Below, piece by piece: positions 46,590 through 57,902 of a DNA stretch of 64,000 nt (position 1 is the first letter of the stretch; every line of letters begins with the position of its first letter). Under the pieces are notes generated by a model. The model did no database searches. It worked only from the letters and a program-made list of their open reading frames with translations, and was not told where the DNA came from. Both the position numbers and the translations under genes were made by a program. Source of the stretch: Ariolimax columbianus (Eukaryota > Mollusca > Gastropoda > Stylommatophora > Arionidae); NCBI GenBank assembly GCA_036924085.1, contig JAVGWX010000013.1:47329175-47393174 (forward strand), read 5' to 3'.

Positions 46590-47426
46590 TAGTTAAGGGT
46601 ACTTGTGTCCTATTACTGCTAGGTGGTCACATGACGGAAAAATAAAAATGGCGGACAACACTGTAAGTGCTTGCATGGGACAGCGTGCTGTAATGAAGTT
46701 TCTTGTGAAAGAAGACGTGAAACATGCGGAAATTTACAGAAGACTGCAATCACAATATGGTGATGAGGCACCCAGCCGCAGCAAGACATTAAATAGTGTA
46801 AATGTTTTAGGGAAGGTCGTAACCTTCATACACCACCACCCAAAAAATGTAGGGCAATTACGCCGTCTGCAGGTACAGTGATGGCGAGTGTTTTTGGGGG
46901 GGGGACAAACTTGGCATCATTCATGTCGATTTTCTACGCCGTGGTGCCACTATCAACAGTGAACAGTACATACGCATTTTGAGTGATGTGCATAACCGTC
47001 TGTGGGAAAAAACGGCCTGGTTTGATCACAAAGGGCGTCCTGCTCCTACAAGATGGCGCTTGACCTCGTACAGCTCACCGCTATGTACCATCTGCAGCAA
47101 CTCAGCTGGGAGGTATTGCCACATTCGCCTTACAGCCCAGACCCCGCTCCAATTGATTTCCCACCTATTTGGACCCCTAAAAGAATTCCTGGCAGGTCTG
47201 CATTTCAGCATTGATGACAAAGTGAAAAAGGCTGTCCTTGATTGGTTCAGACATACTGACAAATATTTCTACGCTGAAGCATTTTAAGCATTACTTAAAC
47301 GCTGGGATAAATGCATAAACGTTGCAGGAGATTATATTGAAAACTAAATGGCATTTGACTACTTGAAAAAATGTATTGTTTTTCCTTCCAAAAAATGTCT
47401 TGGTTTGACTTGAACATCCCTCGTTA
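46590..47426 (+). pseudogene. mariner-like element in intron 3, decayed transposase
   Basis: The N-terminal part reads QRAVMKFLVKEDVKHAEIYR and LQSQYGDEAPSRSK. The catalytic region shows LLQDGA then, in another frame, SPDPAPIDF, consistent with a DD34D core. The C-terminus FGPLKEFLAGLHFS, DKVKKAVLDWFR and LLKRWDKCINVAGDYIEN is typical of mariner. The right end TTGAACATCCCTCGTTA looks like a mariner terminal repeat; the left end is too decayed to pair well. Stops and frameshifts make it inactive. Confidence 0.8.
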
Positions 47427-47439
47427 CTGAGGAGCCTGA

Positions 47440-47700
47440 TGTGAGTCTGGAAATAATGTGGGCAGGGAATGTACTTCTAATGTAAAGGTTTCATTAGGAA
47501 GCAAAAGAATTATTTCATGAACGCAGGAACCATTACTGATCATACATAGCAGTGAATGAGCTGCTTGCTTCAGAGGCAGAAAATCATAGCTGACCAAGAC
47601 CCTTTTCTGCCTCCAAGTGGAGGTCCTGGAAACAAGCTGTATCCATGCAGCTTGGCTCAGAGGATAGGGACTGAAGAGGGAAGACAAACCAAATCTCAAA
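47440..47700 (-). repeat. DR-3 single-unit copy
   Basis: The minus strand has CTTGGAGGCAGAAAAGGGTC, TTGGTCAGCTATGATTTTCT and AAGCAAGCAGCTCATTCACT, the core of DR-3. Confidence 0.7.
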
Positions 47701-47905
47701 AATGACTTACTGAAACCGGATGTGGCGTGCTGAAAGGTGGAGATATTACCGGCTTGCTGTAATCTACGTCACAATATCCTGTTCTGGAACTTTCTTTACA
47801 TGATTAGTAGTATTATCTGCATTGAGGTTCATTGCAGACTTGGACTACAATATGTCATTTGATTCCGTCAATATTTGTATAAATTTAATATCTTATCAAT
47901 TTCAG

Positions 47906-47993
47906 ATGATCAAATAGATGGGGAAGTTTCATTGACAACCTCATCAGAAACAAGCAGTGCCACATGGCGCCAGGGACGCCAGCTTCTTAGGCA
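47906..47993 (+). CDS. STRN: striatin exon 4 (residues 130-159)
   Basis: The acceptor is ATCAATTTCAG. It encodes DDQIDGEVSLTTSSETSSAT then WRQGRQLLR. WRQGRQLLRQ matches the striatin W(K/R)QGRQLLRQ block. It ends two bases into a Gln codon with donor GTGAGT at 47994. The Ser/Thr-rich part is variable in the family. Confidence 0.93.
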
Positions 47994-48059
47994 GTGAGTA
48001 GATGTTATTAGTTTGCTTGTAGCTCTTTGTTCAGTCAGTCCCACAACAACAGCAATTAT

Positions 48060-48730
48060 TGACAATGGTAACCATGAAAGAGGAAAACAAAAATATTTAT
48101 AACCAACAAGTAAAACAGGTTAAAACGTACCTAGGTAACATAATCTCAGCAGATGGCAAAGGAGACACTGAAGTCCAACACAGATGTAATAAAACAAGTC
48201 AAATCATTGAGCAAATGTCTCTGATGTTACAATGTAAACACGTGACAATGGATACAAAAATAACGCTATACAACACGGTATTCCTACCCACATTGTGATA
48301 TCAGTGCCAGAATTGGATATTGAAAAACAAAGATGAAAGAGTCATCTGTAACAACAATTATTAAATGCCTGCGCAGAATGCTTGAAGTAACAAGAACGGA
48401 TAGAATCAGAAACAAAGATATTAGGATACAAGTAGGTAGAACACCAGTGCTAGACTTCATCAAGAGACAACAAAACCAAATAGTTCGGCCATATGACACA
48501 TCAAACACCAGATAGTATCCCCTAGAAAACAATGCTATACAGATAAAATGGATACAAAGCCAAGGGCCGACCACGCAAACCATGGATAACAAGCAGTAAA
48601 GCTCCCCATGTACGAAGCACATACTAGGGCCCAGTCAAGAAACCACTTCATAACCTGACACTCAAAGGCACAAGCAGGACATAAAGTGAAAAGAAGGAAG
48701 AATCATGTCAACTCCACTGAAGATTTAACT
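48060..48730 (+). mobile_element. LINE-C fragment, copy 3
   Basis: VKQVKTYLGNIISADGKGDT, then MDTKITLYNTVFLPTL and YQCQNW, then IRNKDIRIQVGRTPVLDFIK, the same order as LINE-C at 13.8 kb and 21.7 kb. Confidence 0.65.
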
Positions 48731-49519
48731 TACCTAGCAGCAAACAAAACTGATTGATGCACGGAGCTGCCCTGACATCATCATAGAGTCGGCCTGGCTG
48801 CCACTTCTAAGAATGCCCTGTGTCATGTTTAGAACCAGCAGAAACTTTCACTGAAAACACAGATACATATTTACATAGCTTTGTGTTCTCATTCTGCTTA
48901 GAAGCGGGTTGTAGCCTTCCACATGCTCGGCCAGAGGTGCATTCTTACAATCCACTGGTCTGACAGGATCTTGAACCGACTAAAGTCGCCCAACGGACAG
49001 ACCTGGACAGCACATTTCAGCAAGCTAAACTGTCACTGTTTGACTGGCTCTTGTTGCCTAACCTCAAGCTTAAATTAGAAAGTAAAGCACTATCATTTGT
49101 TTTTTTAAATCGAAGAGCCTACATCAGCTTCTGAGAAGGTAATCTCTTTCACGACCTTATGATTGTGGCCCCCAGGAAACTGGGTGGATAGTCATATGCA
49201 GACTGCACAGGTAGTGTTTTTGCTACACCAACTAAACCTTCTCCCTTTTTGGGGGTCTACCCTACTGGAATCCTGGTATTCAATCAGGCAAGGTTGTCTG
49301 ATGCCAGGTAGCCAAAAGCTGCTTGAATATGTGTATGTCCTTCGCCCTGGAATACCATGATGGTACAGATCATCGCTTCATATTGTGTGCAGTCGGTTGT
49401 AGTTGAATGCCCACCAGAAAGATTCCATCTAACGTCAGTCATGCAGGACAAAAGGTCGTCCCATCTGTACTTTCGTATTGATGCAGAGTCAACGATACTT
49501 TGGATACGGTCTCTCTGGA
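48731..49519. other. intron 4, no recognisable feature
   Basis: GGAATCCTGGTATTCAATCA and GCCAGGTAGCC near 49270-49310 recur near 38630-38670, hinting at another short dispersed repeat. Confidence 0.4.
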
Positions 49520-49800
49520 AGATTTTTGCTGTTGAATGCCTACAATAAGTAGTATTACTCTTTTTTGTGTGTCCTAAAAAGGATGTTAAGTGACGGGATG
49601 TCGTAGCTTTCCTCACATCCTGAGCGTGTTGATGAAGGTGGGTCGAGGTCCTCCAGGTGGTTGGGCTAAGCTTGGCTTCATCTATGTGTGTCTCACTACT
49701 ACGGGGATCAGTCGATCCCTAACCTTGTTAGCCGGGCTGCCATGAAAACAGCCCGTTTTCAGATAGGTACGAAGAAGCCAAGGTGAGGAACTTGACCAGT
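49520..49800 (+). repeat. dispersed repeat DR-1, copy 2
   Basis: GTAGCTTTCCTCACATCCTG, GGTCCTCCAGGTGGTTGGGC, CTCACTACTACGGGGATCAG and TTAGCCGGGCTGCCATGAAA match DR-1. Confidence 0.75.
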
Positions 49801-50110
49801 AAGGAAGATATTGTTTAAAACTCTTCGCTCCATTGCTCTTTCGGTAATACAGAGCTTCTCTGCGTCTGATTTGCATAGACTCCAAACCTCACACCCATAT
49901 ACCATTGCCAGGAAATCAACAGTAACCACAACATTGATAAGGAGATCTCATGTAGGAGAGCAGCGGGTTGGTTCAGCTCAGTTGCATTAAACCAATACTC
50001 AAGCAGATAACGGAAGTCAATGCCACGGCTCACACCTTCAATAGTATGGTTATTCCAGCAATGGTTTACTCTAATCGTACCCAAATACCTGACTTTGTTT
50101 AAGCTGCCTG
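49801..50110 (-). mobile_element. LINE fragment
   Basis: The minus strand reads AMVYGCEVWSLCKSDAE and then frame-shifted remnants. The YG.E.WSL box indicates a LINE RT C-terminal region. Family not assigned. Confidence 0.45.
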
Positions 50111-50387
50111 GCCTTTGTCGTCTAATAAGTAGCTATCTTACTATTTTGCCCTATATTGCTTATTTGTGAATAATTGTCATTTATAGAATGAATTTTCGCT
50201 GTGACTGTAAAGATAATCTCATAGCAGATACTGTAGTTGATTATGAAGTTTGGGACACTGTGATGTCTCTGATTATTTTTTTTGAGTGTTCCCAAATCCC
50301 TTCCTTGTTGACTTACCTTCCACTTACTTGGAATGTACAAATATTTTGAGTAGATTTTTAACTATAATTTTTAAAATTTTATACAGG

Positions 50388-50562
50388 CAGCACCCGTTAA
50401 GCCTACTCTTTTCTATTTTTTGTTTGCTCAGCACTGACCACGAGAGTTCAATCTCACTAGGGGAATTTTTGCCAGAAGATCCACATGAAAAAATCCATCA
50501 TGATTCGAACCCGTGACCTCCGGCACCCGATGCGGACACCTTACCTTGAGACCACCGAGTCC
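50388..50562 (-). mobile_element. tRNA-derived SINE-2, copy 2
   Basis: The minus-strand head has GTGGTCTCAAGGTAAGG (A-box region) and B box GGGTTCGAATC. The body matches 38765-38965. Confidence 0.75.
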
Positions 50563-50929
50563 TTCCTTTATATAGTAAAACAACCCATTTTGGTTTCTTA
50601 AATGCTGCTTCCCACATGTTCCCCTATAACCTAAATTAGATCATCAGTCATATCCACATCAAAGTACAGTTGCATTGAACCTCACTCCATCATCTTCTAT
50701 CTCATGCCTTGATCTGTCAGGCTTGTTCCTGTCCATCTTTTGACATTGACTTCCCACTTGTAATATCGTCATCCTCCCGCTTGTATCATCTTCCTCTTGC
50801 ACAGTATTGTTTTAAGAAAGATGCATGCCTTTGAATGGCTAACATATTGTAACTCTTGCTCTGATTTTCTGAATAATTCTCTTTTCATCCCCTAGTTTCT
50901 TTATGGCTTCCATACTTGTTTCACCTTCC

Positions 50930-51190
50930 TCAAGGTGTGCCTCACTCTCCATTATATCCACACCTCCAGTGCAGCATCTCACTCTTCTAGGTGTTTATTA
51001 ATTGTCCATGTTTCTGTGCCGTAAGTGCTACATATAATACTTGACTAATCTCATTTACAGTTTGTGAGATATCTGTTTGGATGTCAGTAATTGTTCATGT
51101 TGTTAAATACATCTTTGGCCAATTCTGCTTCACATTTTCCATCTTCTGTTTTTGTATGGCCAAGATGAACCTTTTTACTTGCTCTAGTAG
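50930..51190 (-). mobile_element. LINE-D fragment
   Basis: The minus strand reads, with stops, KDVFNNMNN, an ISHKL-like stretch and YGTETWTINKHLEE, parallel to LINE-D at 14.4 kb and 59.4 kb. It ends about 160 bp before striatin exon 5. Confidence 0.5.
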
Positions 51191-51353
51191 TGTTTCCCAA
51201 CCCTTTTACACCTGCAGACAGGTAAAAGTAGGATCATTCTTTCAGGCAGAATTTAAAAAAAACAAGACTTGATGTAAATATAATTTAACAGAAATAGTTG
51301 TTATAACAGACTTGATCTAAATTGTTTTTTCTTGCTTTGTTATTTTCCTATAG

Positions 51354-51521
51354 GTATCTACAAGAAATAGGTTACACAGATACTATCATTGACGTTCGGT
51401 CAGCTCGGGTCCGTTCTCTCCTAGGCCTACAGGCCCAGACAGGTGACACAGATACTGACATTTCCCAATCCGTTCTGGTCAACGGAGAACAGCCCAACAA
51501 ACGTGACATTCAAGGGAGAAG
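51354..51521 (+). CDS. STRN: striatin exon 5 (residues 159-215)
   Basis: The acceptor is TTTTCCTATAG. It encodes YLQEIGYTDTIIDVRSARVR then SLLGLQ, the family's conserved segment near the calmodulin-binding region mapped in mammals. A diverged Asp/Thr-rich linker and VNGEQPNK follow. It ends two bases into an Arg codon with donor GTAATG at 51522. Confidence 0.93.
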
Positions 51522-51551
51522 GTAATGTGTGCAGGGTCGTGTTGAGATTAA

Positions 51552-52224
51552 CCTTTAGCGCACCACGGTCAAGTGCTAGCCGACCAACTCGGCCTACAAA
51601 AACGGTGTTCGTAAAAAAAATTTTTAATTTTTAATGGAGACACTCCCGACAGCTATTTAAAAAAATGCTGAATACGTCACCATATATACACGATATTTTG
51701 TCGGTTAAATTATCGTATGTTCGATTACAAATGGCTTTTGAACAATTTTAATTTTGTATACTCCGTTTGGAGCAAGCCGACTTTTTGCGAAAGGTGAAGT
51801 AGGTTGTTGGGAAAGATCTTTATCGAGTAGATCTATTTATTTTGTTTGTTTAGATGAAAGAACGTTTGAATGGGAAACTAACAGTTGTGTCGATTTTGTA
51901 AACACAGTATCGATACATTGTTGTGGTTTCCATGGTTTTCTATCGGAGCGACTAAGCCTAGCGATCGAGTCAAAAAAATTTTTCAGAGATTTTCCTAAAT
52001 TTTCAACTTAGACTTTTTATAACTCAGAAACTAACAAACACACAACAAAAACAATAACACCCACAAGTTCTTTATTCAATTGTGTTTCTACACACAATAA
52101 AATCATATTTATTGACAAACAAACAGAAAGGTTACAAATTTTGAAAGTCGGCGATCATAGCAAGAAATAAATGTAATTTAATTCGGTAAAAGTTTGTCTC
52201 AGTGACGTCATGGCGTGCTAAAGG
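51552..52224. mobile_element. 673-bp piggyBac-like MITE in intron 5, TTAA-flanked
   Basis: Ends TTAA-CCTTTAGCGCACCACGG (51548 on) and the reverse complement of the right end, TTAA-CCTTTAGCACGCCATGAC (52228 back), form an inverted repeat with TTAA duplications, diagnostic of piggyBac-type insertion. The interior has no transposase; an 85-codon frame at 51754-52011 has no known motif. It starts 26 bp after the striatin exon 5 donor. Confidence 0.82.
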
Positions 52225-52659
52225 TTAACTAATGCTCATATTATTTTACATATATTATGAGGTAATGTTGTTATTCTTCACTAGAAGATGCATTTAGGCA
52301 GTGGATCACTGGACGCTCAAACACACCTAGTAATAGATAGATAGACTACCAAAAATGAGATCAAGACAAAAAAAGCCACACACAGAAACAACTTTACAAA
52401 CAGTCAAACAGCTCATAAGAACAGCAGACAAAGAAACTCAGATGGGCAATGGGGAGGGATGTCTACAGACAAATAACAAGCTCGAATCCAATTGACTGCA
52501 TCAATGAACTCGCAAGGGATGATAAGTGATCTATTTTCTGGCTGAGAACCCAACCCATCCCACTTAAAAAGCACCTGAACAGAATTCAACCACAACATAC
52601 TCCAGGGTGCAGCCATGTAATACCGTTGATTATCATCTCCCTGAATGCTAGCTACTGAA

Positions 52660-53000
52660 CAATGTTAGGAAAATAGTTCTTCCTCTGAGGCCAGATAAAT
52701 GGAACAATTTGTCAGACAACAACCGACAGACATGTGTAGATACCAATACATTGCATTGGGCATAAGGGCGAGAGCCTGTAACGACAAGATAAACTCATTT
52801 CAATCTTCAAGCTGGAAGAGGTGATCACAACTTTTATTTTAGTCAGAGAACGGTGAATGCTTGGAATGCATTGCCATTGGAAGTAGTGTAGGCAGGGACA
52901 GTTAATACATTTAAGAATAGATTGGATGCACATAGCTTTTAGAGCAAGGAAATGAAACTGGTTGTATATAGACTCTGCAGAGTCTTCTAAACCAGTATAA
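52660..53000 (+). mobile_element. LINE C-terminal tail fragment
   Basis: LRPDKWNNLSDN and, across a frameshift, FSQRTVNAWNALPLEVV and GTVNTFKNRLDAHSF form the F..R.VN.WN.LP..VV.A..VN.FK..LD tail typical of several LINE clades. Confidence 0.65.
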
Positions 53001-53084
53001 AGGCGTTAACTCTCTAAAACGTGCAGTTTCTAGTGATGTTTACCAGTTGCTTTTGTTGACTGCTTTCTATGCTTTTTCTATTGT

Positions 53085-53183
53085 TTTGTTAAAAATCGAC
53101 ATTTGTGATTCATGTGGCGAAAAACTGATGAAACGGAGGCTGAGGCTATAAAAACAGCAGTTGAGATTTTGCACCAACAGTTT
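53085..53183 (+). mobile_element. LINE-J RNase H, left part split by LINE-I
   Basis: It reads TDETEAEAIKTAVEILHQQ, then is interrupted after GCACCAACAGTTT (53171-53183). The frame continues at 57243 as FDLGELLPMDFVIFRDSKSF. The Glu (EAEA) and Asp (RDSK) are RNase H active-site positions. Confidence 0.75.
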
Positions 53184-56100
53184 CTTCTTCTTACGCTGTC
53201 AGACGTCGACCTTTATTTTTTAGAAAAAAGCAGCGGTCATCCTGAGGCTGTCGACACTGCCGTAGAGCTTGTCTAGTGTTGCCACTGGTGATGGCCACAT
53301 CTGCTCTCTCTGATCCTTGTATGTCGGGCAGTTTTGAAGCAAATGTTCAGCGGTCATTTTCCCAGTACCACACGTGCATTCGTCGGTGCCACCTATCTTC
53401 AATTTGTTGAATAGGTGGTATCTCAGTCTATTGTGGCCAGTGCGAAGTCTGAAGACCACGACCTGCTCTCTTCTGTTCAACTGGTAATAGGCATCGTTTT
53501 TTGTGTAGCCTGTATGTTCTGTTTCCCATTTGGTCATGTATCTAGCTCTAATAAGCCGTTTTGACTCTTCGTATGTCACACTGGTATCTGGTTGTGGTAG
53601 TCTTGCACCTTCTTTTGCCAGTCTGTCTGCCTCCTCGTTGCCTTGGATGTTGCAGTGGGATGGAACCCACTGTACCACTACCCTTTTTGGTGCGGACTGC
53701 TGGCATAGTTGACAGAGTACTGCTCTTAGATCATTAAGTTCAGTATTTTTCTGGCTTTTTAGTGCTGTGACTACGGCCAGGGCATCTGTAAGCAGGACTA
53801 TATGGCTTTCATTCCTTTTACCTGTCACCATTTCTTCCACTGCCGCCCTCAGTGCCTCTGCCTCCGCTCTGAAATTGCTTGTGTATTTTCCAGCTGCCAA
53901 TGACGTGTTATTTTCCTGCCATTTGGTAGGCTTAGGAATGACCCTGCCCCTCCATTCTGTGTTGTATTTGTTACAGAGCCGTTGGTGTATGCATGAGTCC
54001 ATTCCATGCTTGGGTAGTTTTTCGTTATGTACCTCAGGGTTGTATCTCTTCTTTTTTTTTCAGTCTGGCAGTTTTTGTTTGCAATACCTTGTATATTTTC
54101 TACCACCTCTGGAAATATATGCTGCCTCCAGGTAGGTTTTCGTACAGTAGGGATGGGCTTTAGTGTTGTTAGTGCGTTCAAAGGGTCTTGGTGCATCTTT
54201 GCTTTGGCTATCTCTGTAAAGTTTCTCCGCTTTAGTTTCCCATTTCCAAAATTGTTTAATCTCTGGTGCATTGGATGGTCAGTCAGTCTTCGGAGTTTCT
54301 CTGCTTGTTGCTGGGCTCTGCAGTCTCTTCTGTCGGTCATGGATTGCAGTTTTGTAATCTTTTCAAGTTCTACAATTGGCGTTGACTTCATGCCTCCTGT
54401 TATAACTCTTATGGCTTGGTTTTGGAGTTTGCTAATTTTATCGAAGTTCGCCTTCGCTGCAGTTGTCCATGCCACAATGCCATACTCGAGGACTGGTCTC
54501 ACTCTTCCAGTGTACAGTTTCTTTAGTATACTTTCGTCTGCTCCCCAGCTTGTGCCAGCAAGTTTCTTCATGATTGCCATTCTTTCTCTGGCTCTCGCTC
54601 GGTTTCTCTCAATCTGACTTTTCCATGTCATGCGTCGATCAAATGTGACTCCCAGGTAGTTTGGGTTGTCGTTTGGCTGCAGGTATTTGCCGTTAAGACT
54701 TATGTTGGTGTTTTGGGGTTTGTTTGAAAGCGAGAATATCGTACATGTTGTTTTTTCCTCGTTTTTTTTGACCAACCATGAGTTCGCCCACTCTTCCAGC
54801 GATGTTAGGGCCTGCTGCATCTGATTAATTGCTATGGTGAGATTCTTTTCAGAGGTCCACATAGCTAGATCGTCTGCAAACATTGAGCTATGGACTCTTC
54901 TTGGTATATTCTCTGTTAAGTTATTTGTATACACCAGGAAGAGTGTGGGTGACAGTACTCCCTGCTCAAGTGTCACCTTTTTGCTCATCTGCCCTTGTAC
55001 TTGAACTCTGGCTGTTCTGTTTTTGAGGTAGTGACTGATCCATTTGTACATTTTCCCACAAACTTCACTTCTTCTTAGCTTGACTCTAAGTCCCTCTTCC
55101 CAGACTTTGTCAAATGCCTTTTCTAGGTCCACCCAAACTGCTACTGTGTGTTTTTGCTCCTGGTAGGCATCTTCTATTTCCTGGGCTATGAGGATGACCT
55201 GATCCTCGGTGGATCTGTGCTGTCTAAAGCCTGCTTGCTGTGGAATTAGTATGTGTTTTTCTTCCAGATGCCACATCAGTCTGGTGTTTATCATACGTTC
55301 CATCAGTTTACCTACGCAGCTCAGTAGGCTGATAGGCCTGTATCCATTTGGATCTGTTTTGTCTTTTCCTTTCTTTGGTACTGGTACAAGTACTGCGTCT
55401 TTCCATGCCTGGGGTACAATACCCCTTTTCCAGCTTTGGTTCAGGACTGATAGTAGTTTTCTCTTTGCTGTTTGGCCCAGCCCCATCAGCATTTCGTTTG
55501 TAATCCTGTCTTTTCCGCGAGATTTCCTTTTCTTTAACGTTCTCATGGCCTCTTCCATTTCATTCATTCTTAATTTTGCCATCATATGCTCTTCTGGTGC
55601 CATATTGATGTTGTCGTGCCTTTTTTGCTCTTCACTAATGTCTGTATGCCTGTCTGCAGGGACATCAATGTGGTTTGCTCTGGCATAATGATCAACAAAG
55701 GCGTTTGCTGCTTTTTTTCCAGTCAGCATGTTGTCGCCCTGCTTGATGGTAATTTGTTTGTTTGATAGAGTTTCGTCATTCATGGCTCGGACTAACTTCC
55801 ATAGTTTGTTCCCTTCTTTGTCTAAATTGAGGCTTTCTGTTTTGTTTTTCCAGCTTTCTATTGTTGTTTGGTTTAGAGCGTATTTGTATTTCGCCATGGT
55901 GGCTTTGAGATTCCATAGATTGTTCTCTCTCTGCCGTGTTCCTAGCATTTGTGACTTCATCTGCCGCTTTCTGCAATTCATCATTCCAATTGGGCTTATA
56001 ATTTTTCCTTGCCCATCTTGGGATGGTTTCAGTGGCAGCTTGCATTATTGCTTTGCTTAGGCTTTCCACCATGGGCTTTAATTTGTTATTCCGTGTGTTG

Positions 56101-57229
56101 ATGGTTTCACACAGCTCATCTGTCAGGGTTGCAAATCTGTCCCAGTCGGCTCATTTGTAATTCCAACGTTTGGAGCGGTTTTTGTTTCATGTGGGCCTAC
56201 TTCCATATCAACTTCTAGCCTAATTGGCCTGTGGTCGCTACCTGCCAATTGGTTTAGCACCTGGCGGTCTATTTTATGGTGAATGTCCACCGTGGAAAAG
56301 GCCAAATCTGGAGTAGAGGTGGTATGCCGTGTTCTAGAATAGAAGCTAGGGCTATCCTCCGGCCTATTGATTAGATAGAGATTTGTGTCTATCTTCCACT
56401 TCGTCACCACTGCTGTTTGTGTCCGTGTATCCCCATCTCTCCGAGTGGCTGTTGAAGTCTCCAGCTACTATGCAGTTGGAGTTTTTGACTTCCATACTCG
56501 AGAGCGACAGGTCTTTGTTTGGTGGTCCGTACAGGTTGAAGATGCGGATCTTCGTCTCTTGAGCCATTGTCAACTCCTACAATTTCTGCTTGTCCGGTGT
56601 GATTGACAGCTACCGTGCTACTCGGTATGCAGTTACGTGTCAGTATCAGAACCCCTCCTTTGTGACCTTCTCTATCCAGATGGAAGGTCTGGTATCCTCT
56701 GATTGAGAATTTATGGTTGCTGTTGAGGTGCGTTTCTTGGATATATGCCACGTCAATCTTACCTTCATGCAAGTGATGTGTTAGGGAAAGCTTTTTGTTA
56801 ATGACTCCCACCGCATTCCACTGTAGTATTCTGAGGGTCTTGTGTTTTTGGTCAATAGTTTTTGCCCCATCACCATGTGCCTCGATTCCACAGCACATGG
56901 GTGGGTGACCACCAGTAGCTATGGTTGGGCCCCTTCGAGGCGTGAGGCCCGGCACTCTCACTGCCTGGTGGGACTCCACAGGATGAGCGCCACGCTTTTT
57001 TCTATTAGGTCGTACTATCATCATACAGCGATATACGTTGCACTGTGTTACTCGTTAAGCCTGTGGCCCAGTGCATCCGCTTTCAACAGGCGTTTCTGTA
57101 GGGATGCCCTCCTTAGCCTTTGGCTGTCCCCATCCTATCTGCAAGGCAGCAGTTGTTTGTGATCAGAGTTTTCTCTCTTATGGAAGTTGTCTTACAGGAC
57201 TAATGAGTCTTCACTACTTGTGTCTATAG
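53184..57229 (-). mobile_element. LINE-I, full-length 4,046-bp copy in striatin intron 5
   Basis: This is an I-like non-LTR retrotransposon on the minus strand with both ends defined by a 13-bp duplication, GCACCAACAGTTT (53171-53183 and 57230-57242). From its 5' end: about 205 bp of leader, AP endonuclease (57024-56123) with ILQWNAVG, IQETHL, AGDFNSHS and GSDHRP, a linker, RT (to about 54300) with DLEKAFDKVW and SSMFADDLAMW, then RNase H and a DECTCGTGKM tail (to 53220), ending (GAA)n. Damage: frameshifts near 56400, 56100, 55980 and 53950; 15 bp lost near 54957 removes PQGG of RT motif B; the first RNase H Asp is Asn (AYTNGSV). No ORF1 is seen between leader and endonuclease. It is not functional. 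Confidence 0.92.
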
Positions 57230-57900
57230 GCACCAACAGTTTGACTTGGGTGAATTGTTGCCGATGGATTTTGTAATTTTTAGGGACTCCAAGTCGTTTC
57301 TGAAGAACACCTCATACAAGGAAAGGAGATATTCTTGGTGGGGAGGGTGATCAACATCATCAGGATAAATGTCACCTTGCAATGTATCCCTGGACATAGT
57401 GGACTACTAGGGAATGAGATGGCCGATAGATTGGCAAAAACAGGAGCCTTGAAACAACAATTGGATAGACCCTGCAGTAACCACACAGTAAAATGAATTA
57501 TTAAGAATAATACTCTGGAAATGTGGATGAACAGGTGGGTGACGAGAACAACAGGTCGCAGTGTATTTAGCGAAATGTCACAGCCAAAAATTGCAGATGA
57601 CATAAATAAACTACATAGAAGAGATCAAAATCTCATCTTTCAGTTCCGAACAGGACATACTAGAGTCAACGGCCACTTAAACCACATTAATCCCCAGCAC
57701 CTGCCCTTGTGCAGACATTGCTCTTATCCTGATGAAACAGTTTGACACCTACTCATTGAGTGCAAGGCGCTTGCGGATATGAGGAAAATATTCTTACAAG
57801 CACTACCGACAATTGCCAACAAACTGTAAGTGCAGTGTAACAACTCAGCAGTGAAACAACTGAAGAAGACCTGTATCTATATAAGAATGGCATTGGTCAT
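57230..57900 (+). mobile_element. LINE-J RNase H, right part
   Basis: It reads FVIFRDSKSFLKNTSYK, VTLQCIPGHSGLLGNEMADR (terminal Asp region), LAKTGALKQQ, FQFRTGHTRVNGHLNHI and LPLCRHCSYPDETV. This is an RNase H domain with the C-terminal Cys/His-like stretch of an I/Jockey-type LINE. It directly continues 53085-53183 when LINE-I and one duplication copy are removed. Confidence 0.8.
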
Positions 57901-57902
57901 CC

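Noticed and set aside
51754..52011. 85-codon frame inside the piggyBac-like MITE as a transposase remnant
   Set aside because: It shows none of the piggyBac DDD catalytic surroundings or the C-terminal Cys-rich region; left unassigned.
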